A stretch of DNA of 60,000 nt from Gnetum montanum (lineage: Eukaryota > Streptophyta > Gnetopsida > Gnetales > Gnetaceae): the NCBI GenBank assembly GCA_015680685.1, contig MNCI01033639.1, positions 332,323-392,322 on the forward strand, read 5' to 3'. Position 1 is the first letter of the stretch. Each line of letters begins with the position of its first letter. Below are positions 46,180 to 58,500 of this stretch, in pieces. A program made the position numbers and the translations under genes. A model generated the notes under the pieces. The model did not search any database and was not told the DNA's origin. It saw only the letters and a program-made list of their open reading frames with translations.

Positions 46180-46796
46180 ACAAAATGCCACCGGGTAACT
46201 CATCAACAATGGTGGAACTAAGTTTACCTCTTGTAATACTTTGACTTAAACAATGAATGCAATATAGTCACTTTTAATTATCTAATTATGTAAGTATATT
46301 ACCCAGTGCATAATTTAAAGCATCCTTCACAATGTAAAAAGGTCTTGACTAGTCTAAAGCTCTTAAAATTGGAGTCTTTATAAATTTTTGTTTAAGGCTT
46401 TCAAAGATCTTCTCCCACTCTCTTAACCAAATAAAGGAATATCTTCCTTGGTAAGTTGAACTAGTAATTTTACCATTTTTGATAAATTTTCAATAAATCT
46501 TCTATAATACCCATTATGCCTAAGAAAAGATCTTACATCTTTAACTATTTATGATTTATAGGATGCACTAGATAAGTCTAATCTTGTCTAGATCTGTCTT
46601 GTTTTTTCTTTGTAAAACCTTATGCCTTAGAATGATACCCTCTTAGACCATTAAATAGCTCTTTTTCCAATTGATTTTTAAATCAATGTGCACACATCTT
46701 TGTAATACCTACTACACTAAGTGGTTTAATGTCTATTCAAAATCATGTTCATAAGTAGAAAAAATATCCATAAATGCCTTGATCCCATTACCAATC
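46180..46796 (-). pseudogene. Reverse transcriptase/RNase H remnant (element I)
   Basis: The minus-strand text VMVFMDIFSTYEHDF near 46740 is the FMDD site with the second Asp changed to Ile. It is followed by RCVHIDLKINWKKSYL and GYYRRFIENLSKM near 46490, then RNase H words (PFYIVKDALNYALGN) near 46310. It matches the RT of element B. Element J inserted upstream of this point at 46797, so the N-terminal RT lies beyond the window. Confidence 0.8.
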
Positions 46797-47987
46797 TATT
46801 GACCTTTTCGTATGTCAAAACCTTAAGGAAAATGGAGAGTATAGGTTGTCGAGTGTGATGCTTTTGCAGGACATGAAGGAAAGCTTAAGAGATGGTATCT
46901 ACAAAGATATGGTAGAGTGGAAATCACAAGGACTCGACAAATATGAATGAAAACTACATCACAAAGACTTCATTACAAAAGTGGGAGCAAGAACAAAGAT
47001 GAAGACTACAGAAAAATGGAGAAGTTCCCAAGATCATGGATGAGCCAAATCAATGAAACGAAGCCTTGAGAAGCTAAGCCCAAAAACTGAAAAGATGTCT
47101 ACATGAAGTAGAATACGTTTTGGCTGAAGTACAGAAGAAGTAAAGAAGACATCTTAGAAAAATAGTAGACAACTACCATCAGGAGAAGACATCTACATGT
47201 AAATGTCTCCTAGAAGACATCTGCCCTACATATGAGACATCTACCTAGAATTCAGGTTTGATCAATGAGATGTCTCAATCTTGAAGAAGATGTCTCCCCT
47301 AGCTGTTAGATAACCATTGCACAAATTTGAAGGTGATTTTAGAAGCATCAAGGCTATAATAAGACTTCATTCTCTTTAAGAATGTGGAAGTTTAGTGTGC
47401 AAGCAAGTGTCAACATCAAGCAATCATTATGCATATTATTCTATTATTTTTGTGTACTTCATTGTACTATAGTAAGTAATTAATTGTGTTGTACCTCAAA
47501 GTACAAAGAATAGCAAATAAGTTGCATCCCTTGTAATTTTTGTTTCTCTTTTGTTGCCTTATAGGGTTGATGTGCTTCTTGTGAGAAGGCATCATCCTTG
47601 AGCTTGTTGGGATCCTACAAGATTGAGTGTTGGTGTAGCGCCACAACACTCCAGAGTTGAACTCAAGTTGTAAAGGTTGTGGGATCCTAAAAATCACTTT
47701 CTAAGCTTGTTGGGACCTTGTGCAGTTAAGTAGATTTGTGCCATCAAATCACTTTGAAGAGGAGCTTAGAGCTTGTACAAGGTATGGTCCCCTTCAAATC
47801 GCTTTTGAGAGAAACAAAGTCCAAAGGTGTGCATGTGATCTACCCTCCGAGTGTGGACTACCTAAGTTGGGGAACAACGTTAAAATTGGTTGTGTTCTTT
47901 ATGGCTAAAAATTTTAATTTGGGAAACTTATTCATTCCTCCCCCACCACCCCCACACCCCTCGCCTTTCTAAGTTCTATGATCCTCA
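46797..47987 (+). repeat. 5' LTR of element J (1,191 bp)
   Basis: It starts TATTGACCTTTTCGTATGTC (TG mutated to TA) and ends CCTCA near the PBS. The first 280 bp match the 3' LTR at 51213, and the whole matches element D's LTR in reverse. An array of AGACATCT/AGATGTCT words lies at about 47093-47300. A C-rich run is at 47938-47967. Confidence 0.85.
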
Positions 47988-47989
47988 AG

Positions 47990-48002
47990 TGGTATTAGAG
48001 CC
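47990..48002 (+). promoter_or_regulatory. Initiator tRNA-Met primer-binding site (element J)
   Basis: TGGTATTAGAGCC lies two bases after the LTR, one change from the common plant copia site. Confidence 0.85.
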
Positions 48003-48039
48003 TACTCTTGGTGCTTCATCAACTGGTTCTACATCATCC

Positions 48040-49310
48040 TCAAGAATGAACAATGGAGGGAAACTCGTAAACAAAGCCACCCATGTTTCATGGATTTGAC
48101 TTCATCTATTGGAAAGAAAGGATGCAGTGCTTCTTCAAATCTATGAAGTTTGAAGTCTAGGAATCCATTCTTGAAGGCTATACAAGAGCCATTAAACCTC
48201 GCAAAAAATGAAGCCAAGAAGAAAAAGATAAGTTCATCTTTGACTCAAAAGCTAAAATTTCTTTGGCCATTTTACATGTAGCTACTCTCTTTGACTCAGA
48301 GTAGCTACATGTAAAATGGCCAAAGAAATTTGGCAAACATTAGAGGCTACTTATGAAGGAACATCTATAGTTAAACAATCCAATTTTTAGCTCTGCAAAG
48401 TGAGTACAAAAAGATGAAAATGAGAGAAGCAGAAAAAAATAAAAGACTATTTTTCTATAGCAAATGATCTTGTTATGGCCATTAGAGGTACTAGTAAAGA
48501 TTTTCTAAAAAGTGATGTTATTATAAAAATGATTAGGATGCTACAATTGGAATTTAGGCCAAAAGTGATTATGATGGAAGAAATCAGAGATTTTTCAACT
48601 CTAAAATTTGAAGAGCTTCAAAGTTCTTTCATTTGCTTATGAAATGAACCTCATAAGAGAAGGATCTATTCAAGAAAAACCTATCTCTCTTAAGACTGCC
48701 TCTAAGGAGAAGGAACCTAATGAGGAAGATATGAGTAGTGAAGAGGAGATAGCTCTTCTCTCTAGAGGGGCTACAAAGACTTGTGGCAAAAAGGGGAAAG
48801 TGCTTCAATCAACAAAGAGGTAAGGAAAGAAGTAAAAATTTTTCCAATTCAAATTTTGATTTTTCCTTTATAGAATGTTGGGTATGTGGTGGAAGAGGCC
48901 ATCTAGCCTCCAAATGTCCTAATAATAGCATATGGTAGTGAAAAGAAAGAGATGATGAGAAGTTGAAAAATACCAACTTCTATACAAGTTACAATGATGG
49001 TGAGCAAAGTTAAGAAGAAGTAAATAACTCTACTAAAGATTCTCATCTCATATGTAGGATGCTTATAGACAAAAACTCTCTAAACACTACTGAACAATGT
49101 GGTAAATATAATGGAAGGTATAGTGAACTAAGAGAAGAAATTCTTATTCTACATTATTTTCATAGAAAGGAAAAGAAATTCTTAAATACTAAGCTTGATG
49201 CTATTCACACTAAATTAAAAGAAGAAATCTTAGACATAAAGGCTAAGATTCAACAAATAACTCCTTTAAATAAGGATTGTAGAAATTTTCAAGAAGGAGA
49301 CTCTTGAAAA
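48040..49310 (+). pseudogene. Copia gag (UBN2 type) of element J
   Basis: The capsid region has AKEIWQTLEATYEGTSIVKQ near 48317, IKDYFSIANDLVMAIRGTSK near 48440 and LQLEFRPKVIMMEEIRDFST near 48545. This is the UBN2 gag-polypeptide pattern. A complete zinc knuckle CWVCGGRGHLASKC lies at 48876-48917. A Lys/Glu-rich coiled coil (49120-49270) forms the C-terminus. Stops and frameshifts interrupt the capsid, and a perfect 34-bp inverted repeat at 48255-48331 disrupts the frame upstream of AKEIW. Confidence 0.82.
48255..48331. repeat. Perfect 34-bp inverted repeat with 9-nt loop
   Basis: The 34 bases at 48255-48288 are the exact reverse complement of 48298-48331, around the loop CTTTGACTC. The right arm is normal gag coding sequence, so the left arm looks like a copied-back duplicate. 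Confidence 0.95.
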
Positions 49311-51196
49311 ATAGGCAAAAAATATAGAAAAAATCTCACATGAGGATACAAGCTCAAGGTCAAGCATATTCATCTTTGATAATGTCATTCATGAGGAGAA
49401 TACTCTATTTGTTTTTAAAAATTATGGTAGTAAACGAAACTTTGGTTATTCTCATGATGATCAAAATAAGATTGATGATTGATCTTGTCAAGAAGGTTCT
49501 GTAAGGATATTTTGCAAACAATAGCAGCTGAAAATGAAAAGAAATGGAGAATTGAAAATTTCCTCAAAAGAGATGAATGATACAATAAGTTATCAAGGAT
49601 TTATTCATAAAGAACATGAACAAATAGAGTCATCATACAAAAAATCTAATGAAAAAGAACCAAAAGGTAAGGAGGTACTTCATGATAGAGGACCTCATCT
49701 CAAACTTCATTAGTCTTCTTCCTCTCAATTGTAAGCAAGGTAACTCAAGGTAAGTTTCTATCTCCTTGCTTGCTAAATTTGGTAATAGTATTTAATTTTG
49801 AAAGTCTAAATTTTTTTTGATATGTGCTTACTTTATTTATGGGATGTTAACTCTAAATCAGCTTTGATAAGTGAATATGTCTTTTCTGTTGGAATAATTG
49901 TTTGGTATCTTTTATATAAGCATGATGTAATTAGTTTTATGAAAGCCTATGGTGTGGCACTTGTGATGAATTTATTGCAAATCATCTTTTGATTTCCTAT
50001 CTTGGTTTTTGGACTTTAACCCTTGGATAATTCATGGTTGGTTATTGTGCCTTCCTAGGATATCAAAGCTTATTTCTTTGGAATTGGTACTTTTTAAAAA
50101 AATCATGAATCTTGAATCATCTCAAGATACATTTCTAAAAGTATTATTGATACTGCTAATAGGAGACTCTAGTCTCCATACTTGATCATATCGCTTCTTG
50201 GCAGGACCTAAACCATGATGATAAAGGAGCTTTGACTGTCACCTTTGACAAGAACAAGCTAATCATAAATAACTCAAAGGAAGCAAAAGAATCTACATAT
50301 ATGTAGGGGGGAGTATGTTCATAATCATCAATTATCATCTAAGAGGCCACTACAATTGATGAAGTTTTTTGAGACCTCCAACAAAATATACTCAAGTAAC
50401 AAGACTTTCCACTCCATCATCCTTAGCTAAAAGTGAGCAAGAAAGAGCTTATTCATCTAATTGTATCATCTTAAGTACCAAAGTTCCTTATTTCAAATTT
50501 TTTCAACTTAGAAGATTTCAGTGTTCAATTAAGGTTGGAACTAAAACAAGTATTCATGATCTCTTTTGGTAAGATATGAGGTATATATATATATATATAT
50601 ATAGATAATTATTTGCTTCTATTTTTTTTTTGATAAAAAGATAGTTGGTTGTCATATATAATGGTTGATTGATTTTTTGTTATAAGTAGATATCATGCTT
50701 TATGTTAAAAGTTAAATTTTCATGTTTCACCTACCTTATGCTTTATCATTTTATTTCACAATGAGAAGAACATTGGATAAAACTTGAGTATTGGTCATGA
50801 CTTTTTGATACTAAGACAAGTTGTATGATCTTCAATGATAAATTTTTCATCTCTTGGATTGTACCTCATTATTTCTAACATTATTATGTGAACAAATAGG
50901 GGGTAGCTCTTATTTGGTTTGATCCATGCTCAATGATGTGTACTTTTTAATTGCTTATTCTTCCTTAGTAATCATGTTTACATCTATAGCATTCTAAAGT
51001 TCATATGCATTTGTTTTGCTTGTTTGTAGCTCTATCAAATAAAGTCTGATTACCAAAAAGGAGAAGAGCTAAGTTGATCTAACATGATTGATATTGCATT
51101 ATGGTGTGACATGACTGATGTTATAAGCATAATTGAGAATATATGTCTTGGTGCTTTCTGAACACCACTAATCCATTTTCTTAAGTTTTGAACATC
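49311..51196 (+). other. Noncoding internal region of element J
   Basis: A decayed stretch without pol domains. It contains a TA microsatellite at 50582-50603 and a short ORF (50369-50572) without a recognisable family. It ends in the PPT. Confidence 0.6.
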
Positions 51197-51530
51197 ACCA
51201 AAAGGAGGAGATTGTTGACCTTTTGGTATGTCAAAAGCTTAAAGACAATGGAGAGTATAAGTTGTTGTGGAGTGTGATGCTTTTCCGGGACATGAAGGAA
51301 AGCTTAAGAGATGACATCTACAAAGAGATGATATAGTGAAAACCATAAGGACTCGTTGAACATGAATGAAAACTATATCAATATGTCAAAAAGAGAACTA
51401 TAAGGACTCTAGAGAGCTTGGAACAAGACTTCATTACAAAAGCAAGAGCAAAGACAAAGATGAAAACTACAACAAAATGGAGAAGTTCCCAAAATCATGG
51501 ATGAGCCAAATCAATGAAAGGATGCTTCAA
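51197..51530 (+). repeat. PPT and truncated 3' LTR of element J
   Basis: ACCAAAAGGAGGAGAT (51197-51212) is a good copia polypurine tract. The LTR starts TGTTGACCTTTTGG at 51213 and matches 46797 onward, with a roughly 50-bp indel near 51380. It stops at 51530, exactly where element K's LTR end begins, so K inserted inside it. Confidence 0.88.
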
Positions 51531-52380
51531 TGATGAGTGAAAAGGTACCCCTATGTCCAACCATATGAATCACAAGCATTCATGCGTGATCTAGTCAAAT
51601 TCTATAGACCTTAAGTTCCTAAGTACATTAGATCTAGGATGTGAAATCTAATTGTTATAATAGTAGTCTTCTCAACTATACTTGTGGAGCTTAATTATAT
51701 GGTTAAATGTAATTAAGGTACATGATTTTTATTATTTTATATTTTATTTGTCTATGATTAACAGTAGGTTGAAACTTAATTTATAAATTAATTTAATTAA
51801 TCTAATTACTAATTGATAACTAACAATCCTAACATAAGTATGTAGTCCCACTTTTCGTGCACATCTTGAACACGCATAACACTGCTAGGTTACTAAACAT
51901 TAAGCATTGCTAGGATTACTAAGAGTCATACGCATGCCTAAAGTAGCTTACTGATTTCTATGTAACCGAACTAGCTTACTTTAGCTTAATTACTTGGAAG
52001 CATTAAAGGAAATTACATAAAACATTAAACGCATGAATAAAATCAATAAAATATTTAAGCTAGCCAAGGTACTGCAAGGTTTGATCAAAAAGCTCATCTT
52101 CATTATTGCACACACTATTGTGCTTGAATAAAAATTTGTACACTCAATAACTCTTGTTATGGGCACTTTAAAAAATATTCTAACTCTAGAGAAAAGAAAC
52201 TATAAAAGCTTTATTATGCTATGAAAAAAACTATATGGAAACCATGTGCTCAGGCGCTATATTTATAGGCCAGCACACACCCCATGATATCAAATATCCA
52301 GCATCACTTCTAAGGACCCAATATCATGTATTTGATATCAGGGCTCTAATATGAGAGCCAAGCCAAATACAGTTCATCAT
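51531..52380 (-). repeat. 3' LTR of element K (850 bp)
   Basis: On the minus strand it starts TGATGAACTG at 52380 and ends ACTCATCA at 51531. A TATA box (minus TATAAATA) is at 52260-52267, and two GATATC and two AATATC words lie in U3 at about 52287-52340. It is homologous to the LTRs at 1580 and 9857. No PBS lies at its low end, which fits a 3' LTR. TTCAA (51526-51530) is the candidate target duplication. Confidence 0.9.
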
Positions 52381-54420
52381 ACCCCACATCTAAATGAAAA
52401 CATATCCTCAAGTGAACAAGGGGAGGAACAAGCTCCTTACAAAATATTAGGAAGGTATGGGTTTATTGACTAACATGTAAACTGACTCAAACAAAATAGA
52501 TAAACTCTAAGTGCACAAGTGTACAGATTTACAATCTTTTACAAAATTGGGTGTTCATGACAATAGAGTTGAACACACTAGAAAAAACTAACATCCAACT
52601 CCTCTAGTAGTTGAGGAGAAAGGGAGAAGATTCAATGATCATGAAGGATCCATGTTACATGGTGGTGTTGCTTTTTCCTTGGTGAAGATAATCTCACTTC
52701 TAGTCCATGCTTCCCACTATAATCACAATGAAATCACAAATTAGTATGCAATGTATAACATATAGCTTTTAAGTACCTTGTCTCTTCGATGGTTATACAC
52801 TTGGCTAGGTTGTGATTATGGTGGATTAATTCCTTTGGTAGTGTTAGTGGGAAGACTAAAAATAGGGTGAAATGGATAAGCGGTCCATTATTAAATTTTA
52901 AAAAGTCCAAACACAATGAAATTCTTGAAGAGGATTTAAGAATTCACAATAATAAAAAGAGGATTTCATTGAAAAACATTCTGAAGATGCACACAATTGG
53001 ATGTCATTGATGGAATCATGCAAAAGGATTTGATTGTGAGGATGTCTACGGATAAAGAACTTAACTAACCCAACCAAAAGGTATGGAAGTGGATCCTCCC
53101 CAAAGCAAGTACATGCCCTTTTTTGCCCTTGCATAACTTCAAACCAAGGAGTTCATGGGCCCCATGGATGATTAACGATCATGAAGAATTAAGTATAAAA
53201 ACCCGAAAGAAACTATCTAAGAATTTTAACACATCAAACCAAGACATAGATGGATGAAAATAGCAGTGAGGTAAGGTAGGGAAAGCATAGATGGATGAGA
53301 GAGAAAGTAGAATGGAGTTTCCAATTAAGGTCACATGAAGTCCCTTGTGAATTTTGTGGTTAAATGACTAATAAAATCCGTCCTTAGTATGGACCAAAAC
53401 CAACCACATTCGGTGACATCACATCATCATTCTAAGACTAGTCCATCCCCTTGAGACACAAGAGTTCTCTCGTAGAACAATTATTGTTCCTTATTTTAAA
53501 AGAAAAGAGAAGTAAAAAGTGAGAGAGGGCCTTAGTTAGATGGGACATTCAGGCATGTGTAACATGTCTTTCTAGTCTCATAACCAGTTCTTGTAGCCCA
53601 TTTATTTTGTCTAGGGGGTGCACTTTGAATTTCTATGTTTTTTTTTTTTTTGAATGAGAACCACACCATGTCAACTTCCTATTATTGGTTGATATGAAAT
53701 GGTAAGAAATCCATGAAAACACACATGCACCCAACTAAGCAGAAAGGCACAAAGAGAACTACGTCTCCTTTAAGTCACACCCTATGCAAACCTTTGAATC
53801 CTTTCCAAATATAGAAACTGCCAACGTCACAAGTTCATTAAAGATTTAATAATGAAAAAGGGACCTCATACTTCTAGAACAAGGAAAACCATAAATTTTG
53901 TGAATGGGTGGATGTTGTGGACTTACTGTCTGTTTCATGAAATAGAAACCATGTCCTATTTATTAGTGACAAAATTTAAAGCTAGAATCCAGACACCAAC
54001 AATCAAATAACTAGATAGCACATGCCCACATCAAACAAATCACACTACACCTAGTTGGCAATAAGGCACGTTATTATTATTAAAACACAATAAGAAAGTT
54101 ACATCCAAATAAAGGAAAATATACAAAAAAAATTGTAAAATATTTCAGAAAAATAAAACATACTAATGATGTTGTAAAACAAGAATTTTGAATATTAATA
54201 ACGTAAAAATAAAAAAGTGTAAGATAAAGAATGTGTAAAATAAAAAGTTGTGAAAAATATAAGTGTAAAACAAAAATGTGTAAAATAAAAAGATGAAAAA
54301 CTGAGAAGCCACTATATATAGTTAGCATGGATGAACATCTTCCCCATGACTAAGTTGAAAAGAGAACATTCAAAAGATTGAGTGTGGTGGTCCATCTAAT
54401 GAGGCATTTGTTATACTAGC
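52381..54420 (-). other. Post-pol region of element K
   Basis: On the minus strand it starts with the T-rich TTTTACACA repeat block (54080-54300). Then come CATGCCTGAATG and CTAACTAAGGCCC (53527-53556), CTTTGGGGAGGATCCAC (53089-53105) and the pre-PPT block (52381-52418). Order and orientation are as in elements B and E. No intact ORF in the env position was recognised. A T11 run is at about 53640. Confidence 0.6.
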
Positions 54421-54429
54421 TTACTGAGG

Positions 54430-55540
54430 CTCGTGGAAAGGTTTGACATGTTGTATGTTGACCAACTGCTTCTTCTCTAGACTCTTAGGTTTGTAGATGA
54501 ACATGGCTCTAGAAGGAAAAGTTTCGTAAATGATATAAGGTTCTTTCCACAACATCTAAAACTAAGTTCATTGAGGTACATGTGTTGGGTTCTAGTAGAG
54601 GACCTTATTTCCAAGTTGAAATTTGAATTTCTTAATTCTAAGGTCATGGTGCTTTTTGTTGAATGCCTTGTGCAACTCATTAGATGACATGGCCACCAAT
54701 CAATTTTTGTCTAACAAGTTGAGATTCATTAATCTTTCTTTTTGTGTTAGACTTAAGCCAAGGTCAAGGTCACAAGTTATTGAAAGTGTACGAAGCTCAG
54801 ATTGAACAGGAACTATTGGTAATTTTTCATACACTAGCTCATAGAGAGAATATCCTATAGGAAGTTTTCATGTTGAGCAATAGGCTTAGAGGGCATTGTT
54901 GAGCTTTATGCTATAGTCTCTTCTATATTTGCTAACAGTTCTTGTTAGGATCTTTGTAATTTCCCTATTTGTAACCTCAGCTTAACCATTGGCTTGCAAG
55001 TGGTAGGGTGTTGTTAGTTTATGTTCAACCCCCAAGCATTGCATATGCTTCCAAAAGGTAATGCCTGTGAAGTGGGTCCCATTGTTGGAAATGAATGTAC
55101 ATGGCACACCAAACTTGTTTACAACATTTTGTTGTATAAACCAAGCAGTAGTAGAATATGTACAGTCAATCATGATTGTTATTTCTTTCCATTTTGTACA
55201 ATAGTTAATGGCAACTATGATGTATGCCTTTTCATTTGACATGGGTGATGAGATCTATGAAATCAATGCCCTAGATGTTGAAGGGTTTTAGTGGTTGAAT
55301 CTATTATTGAGGTCCCTCCATTTGAGTAGTCATTCCACCATCTCATTGGTAGCATTCACAAGAGTGGATAAATTGGTGAGCCTCCCTAAAGATTATTGGC
55401 CAATAATACCTTGCCATCAGGATTTTAATGGTCATGCATCTCCTAGCATAGTGGCCCCCCCAAGGATCCTCATGAACTTCTTGGAGAATGCATAGTTGAT
55501 CAACATCAAGAACACACCAACAAACTAGGCTGTGATGATT
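54430..55540 (-). pseudogene. Integrase of element K
   Basis: The core is open at 54982-55242, with VNKFGVPCTFISNNGTHF and CLGVEHKLTTPYHLQANG. The second catalytic Asp is Asn (codon at 55084-55086), so the enzyme is dead. The Glu-containing helix, LHKAFNKKHHDLRIKK and the C-terminal WKEPYIIYETF follow down to about 54430, with stops. The zinc-binding end is degenerate near 55260-55530 (RYYWPIIF). The text is closely similar to element B's integrase. Confidence 0.87.
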
Positions 55541-55559
55541 GGAAATGTCAGTGGCTAGA

Positions 55560-58500
55560 ACAACAAGAAGTTAGTGGACGTACAACCTAACCTCAAGTCT
55601 GTGCAAGGGTTATGCTAGAAATGGAGACGGGATGCCCTAAAAGGTCTTGTTGATCGAATAGGGACTTATGAGGTGTTACAACGAATGCATACAAAAGGGG
55701 TTTATATAGTGTTACCAGTGGGCACCGAGGTCGGCTAGGCTAGAGCATAGCAAGGTGTCTCGGCCCAAGAATAGTAGTGTAAATGTGCAAATGTGTACGA
55801 AACAACAAGAAAAATGCCAAAGGAAAAGTACCTAAAAATGTGATTGAAGTTGCGAATAGAAGTGCACCAACCCAATGGGGGGGGGGTAGTGTATTAATTA
55901 TAGGAAAACAGGTGAGAGTGGTATGCTATGTACAGGCAGGCACATTGGCAACGTAGCAGTGTAATCATAGTCTCTAGGGCATTCGGGCTATGGAATTGAT
56001 GACTAATGTGGGGACTGATCCTACTGGGTTGGCTATTGTGGTGTTCCATGGGGAAAGTGGTGAACTGTGTACTAGACGATGTGCACCAATGGTCCGATGG
56101 GGTCTTGGAGTGTGCCAAAGTGCTAAGTGTGCTCAGGTGCAAGAGTGCCGAAGGATGCTGAAAATGACAAAATGCCTATGCCCTTTTGGTTTGCCAACCC
56201 CTAAAATGTTGAGTGCAAGGATATTTATAGGGTTAAGGTTAGCATGAGATGTGGATTGGGCACCACGTGACATGAGAGCAGGTGGGGCTACACTAGATCC
56301 AGCTACACTCCCACGAGAGTAGCAAGTGCTATGCTCTAGTGTACTGTAATGAATCCCCAAAGACTACTGAGCTATGACTATGCTGCCAAGACTACATGTG
56401 CCAAATTTTGAATGATCACAATGTACCTACAAATAGTGAAAAAAAATAGTGCAACTTGGAGGCTACACTCTAGGACTACTTCTTCCCCTCTTTCAAGTAG
56501 GGTCAAGCGTAGGTACAATTTGGGGGACTAATAAAGGGTGCAAAAGAGATACAAATTGTTGATCTTGCTTGTCCCAGGAATGTTGGAGCTAAGATGAAGG
56601 CTGATGTTGAGCTCTGGAGGCTCTTGGAGGCTATCGAAGGCTTCTTTGTAGTGCTACACTTGCTACGCTTTGGAGTGTAGCATAACACTTAGTCAAATTT
56701 TACAAAATTGGATGTCCAACACTGGCTACACTAGCTAAGCTCTCGAATGTTGTAGGGATACTTAGAAAAATTTGATAGAATTGATAGTTTTCCTTCATGT
56801 TATGCTAGCTACACTCTGGGGCGTAGTAGGAGGGGTAGCGTTAGAAATTAGAAAATCTGTCAAATTGTTCCTCCATTCTAAGTTGTCTTAATAGCAACTG
56901 GCTTAACACTTAGGCAAACTAGCCACTAAAATGTGTGCTATGCTGGCTACGCTCTAGAGTGTAGTAGAGGGTAGCAACCCTAGGAGTTAGAAAATTTGCA
57001 GAGCTGTTTCTTCCATCCCAAGTCATCGTGATAATTTATAGCTTGGCACTTGAGCAAACTAGCCATAGAAATGTATGCTACACTACTATGCTTTAGAGCA
57101 TAGCAAGCAAAGTGAGAGCGTAGCATAACACTTGAAAATATTTTCATACAACTGCTATTGACACTTAGAAAATCTTGCAAAATAGGCTTTGTGATGCATG
57201 CTACATTGGCTACACTGGGGAGCGTAGCACCAACACTAAGAAGAATTTGCCAAGTTTTAACACTTAGACAAACTTGTAGTTAAAGTGCTGAAGCCTGAAA
57301 CTGGTGGTGTTTAATTGGTCCCTCTTTGTTGACATCTAGAGGAGTGGCCCGAGAGATGTTGACAAAGAATATGAAACACCACGGCAAACATGACACCAAC
57401 ATTGCTCATTAGTACATGATTAGACAATGCTTCATCATGCTCGAGAGTGCTGAGGGAATAAGGTATGGCAGGGAGTAGATTAAGAAGATGGACCAAGGGA
57501 TAGCAAGTGGGAGGGATGCTCATTATGCATGCAGCTGCAAGATGTGGCACCATGATAGTTTGTGACCAAACTGTGATCCCTTGTCGAAGTGTTTGTGAGC
57601 GAGTTAGCATACAAATGTGGCTTGCCCCTAAAATTTTGACCTCTTGTTAGAGTGCTTGTGAGATGGTTGATGCTAGGTTGGACCAGTTGCAAAATGATAG
57701 CTTTGCTATTTTTGCTTGGGCACTTGTTTTGTCCCATTTTTTTGTTTTGTGTTTTTTTTTTGTGCTAACTAGAAGATGTTTATCATCGAGTGGACTATGT
57801 GCTACCCAACAAGCTTTGCTTAGAGGCAACCACGTTGCATCTATAGGACAGGTGTTTCCTCCCCATGATGTATTGTGTTAGAAAGGCTCCCTATGGGATG
57901 AGTTACGTTATGTCCAACATGGGTTCTATGGCTAATTGAAAGAAGGGTGCCATGTGCATTAGAGAAGCTTGCCAGGAAAGTTTGGGAGATATGAGGTAAA
58001 AGAAGGGGTAAATGTGAATAGACTATGGCAGAGTAAAAAGAATGTGCACTCTTGAGTGGCTTGTTGAGTCAAAGCGGGTACATCAGAGTAGTGTGGTGAC
58101 TTTCCATCGCAGTGAAATGCATCTATGAACAACCATTGCGAGGGCTTCATTTTGCAAACACAACACAAAGAAAATAAAAAAACAACCACACCATGTGGGA
58201 TGAGAGCAAACTCCTAGTTATGAGGGCACTACAAGGGTAGCGAGTGCTATGTGAGTTGTAGGTGCATGTAGTGTCCAAAGCAAGAAGGCCAATGTGAGTG
58301 CTAGAGCAACAGGCTACAAAAGCTCTAGCAGCCACATCAGGAGTGAGCACCTAAATGGCTGAGGGTGTTGGCGATGTAGGTGCTTAAGACTCCTCACCAA
58401 GTACAGGAGCTTGAAAACCCAGCAACCCAGCAGGGAGCTAAGCTACTAGATGCTCTTCCTAGCTCAAGCAATGGTGAGAGCTAGAGGATGGCAGTGTTGT

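Larger units (their letters stand above)
46797..51530 (+). mobile_element. Element J: pol-less Ty1/copia retrotransposon, 3' LTR interrupted by element K
   Basis: The 5' LTR (46797-47987), an initiator tRNA-Met PBS, gag (48040-49310), a noncoding region, a PPT (51197-51212) and a 3' LTR from 51213 are present. No protease, integrase, RT or RNase H motif lies between gag and PPT, although element D of the same LTR family carries them. The 3' LTR is cut at 51530 by the end of element K. The host sequence is the RT of element I. Confidence 0.85.
51531..55540 (-). mobile_element. Element K: Athila-like retrotransposon, 3' half
   Basis: From right to left it has integrase, post-pol region, PPT and 3' LTR. 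The integrase and noncoding blocks match element B. RNase H and RT should lie above 55540 but the sequence changes there to element L, so K is probably interrupted by L or truncated. Confidence 0.82.

Noticed and set aside
57663-57881. 72-codon hydrophobic ORF as a small membrane protein
   Set aside because: The hydrophobicity comes from a T-rich tract, and no supporting promoter or homology is visible. It lies in the LTR-like region of L.
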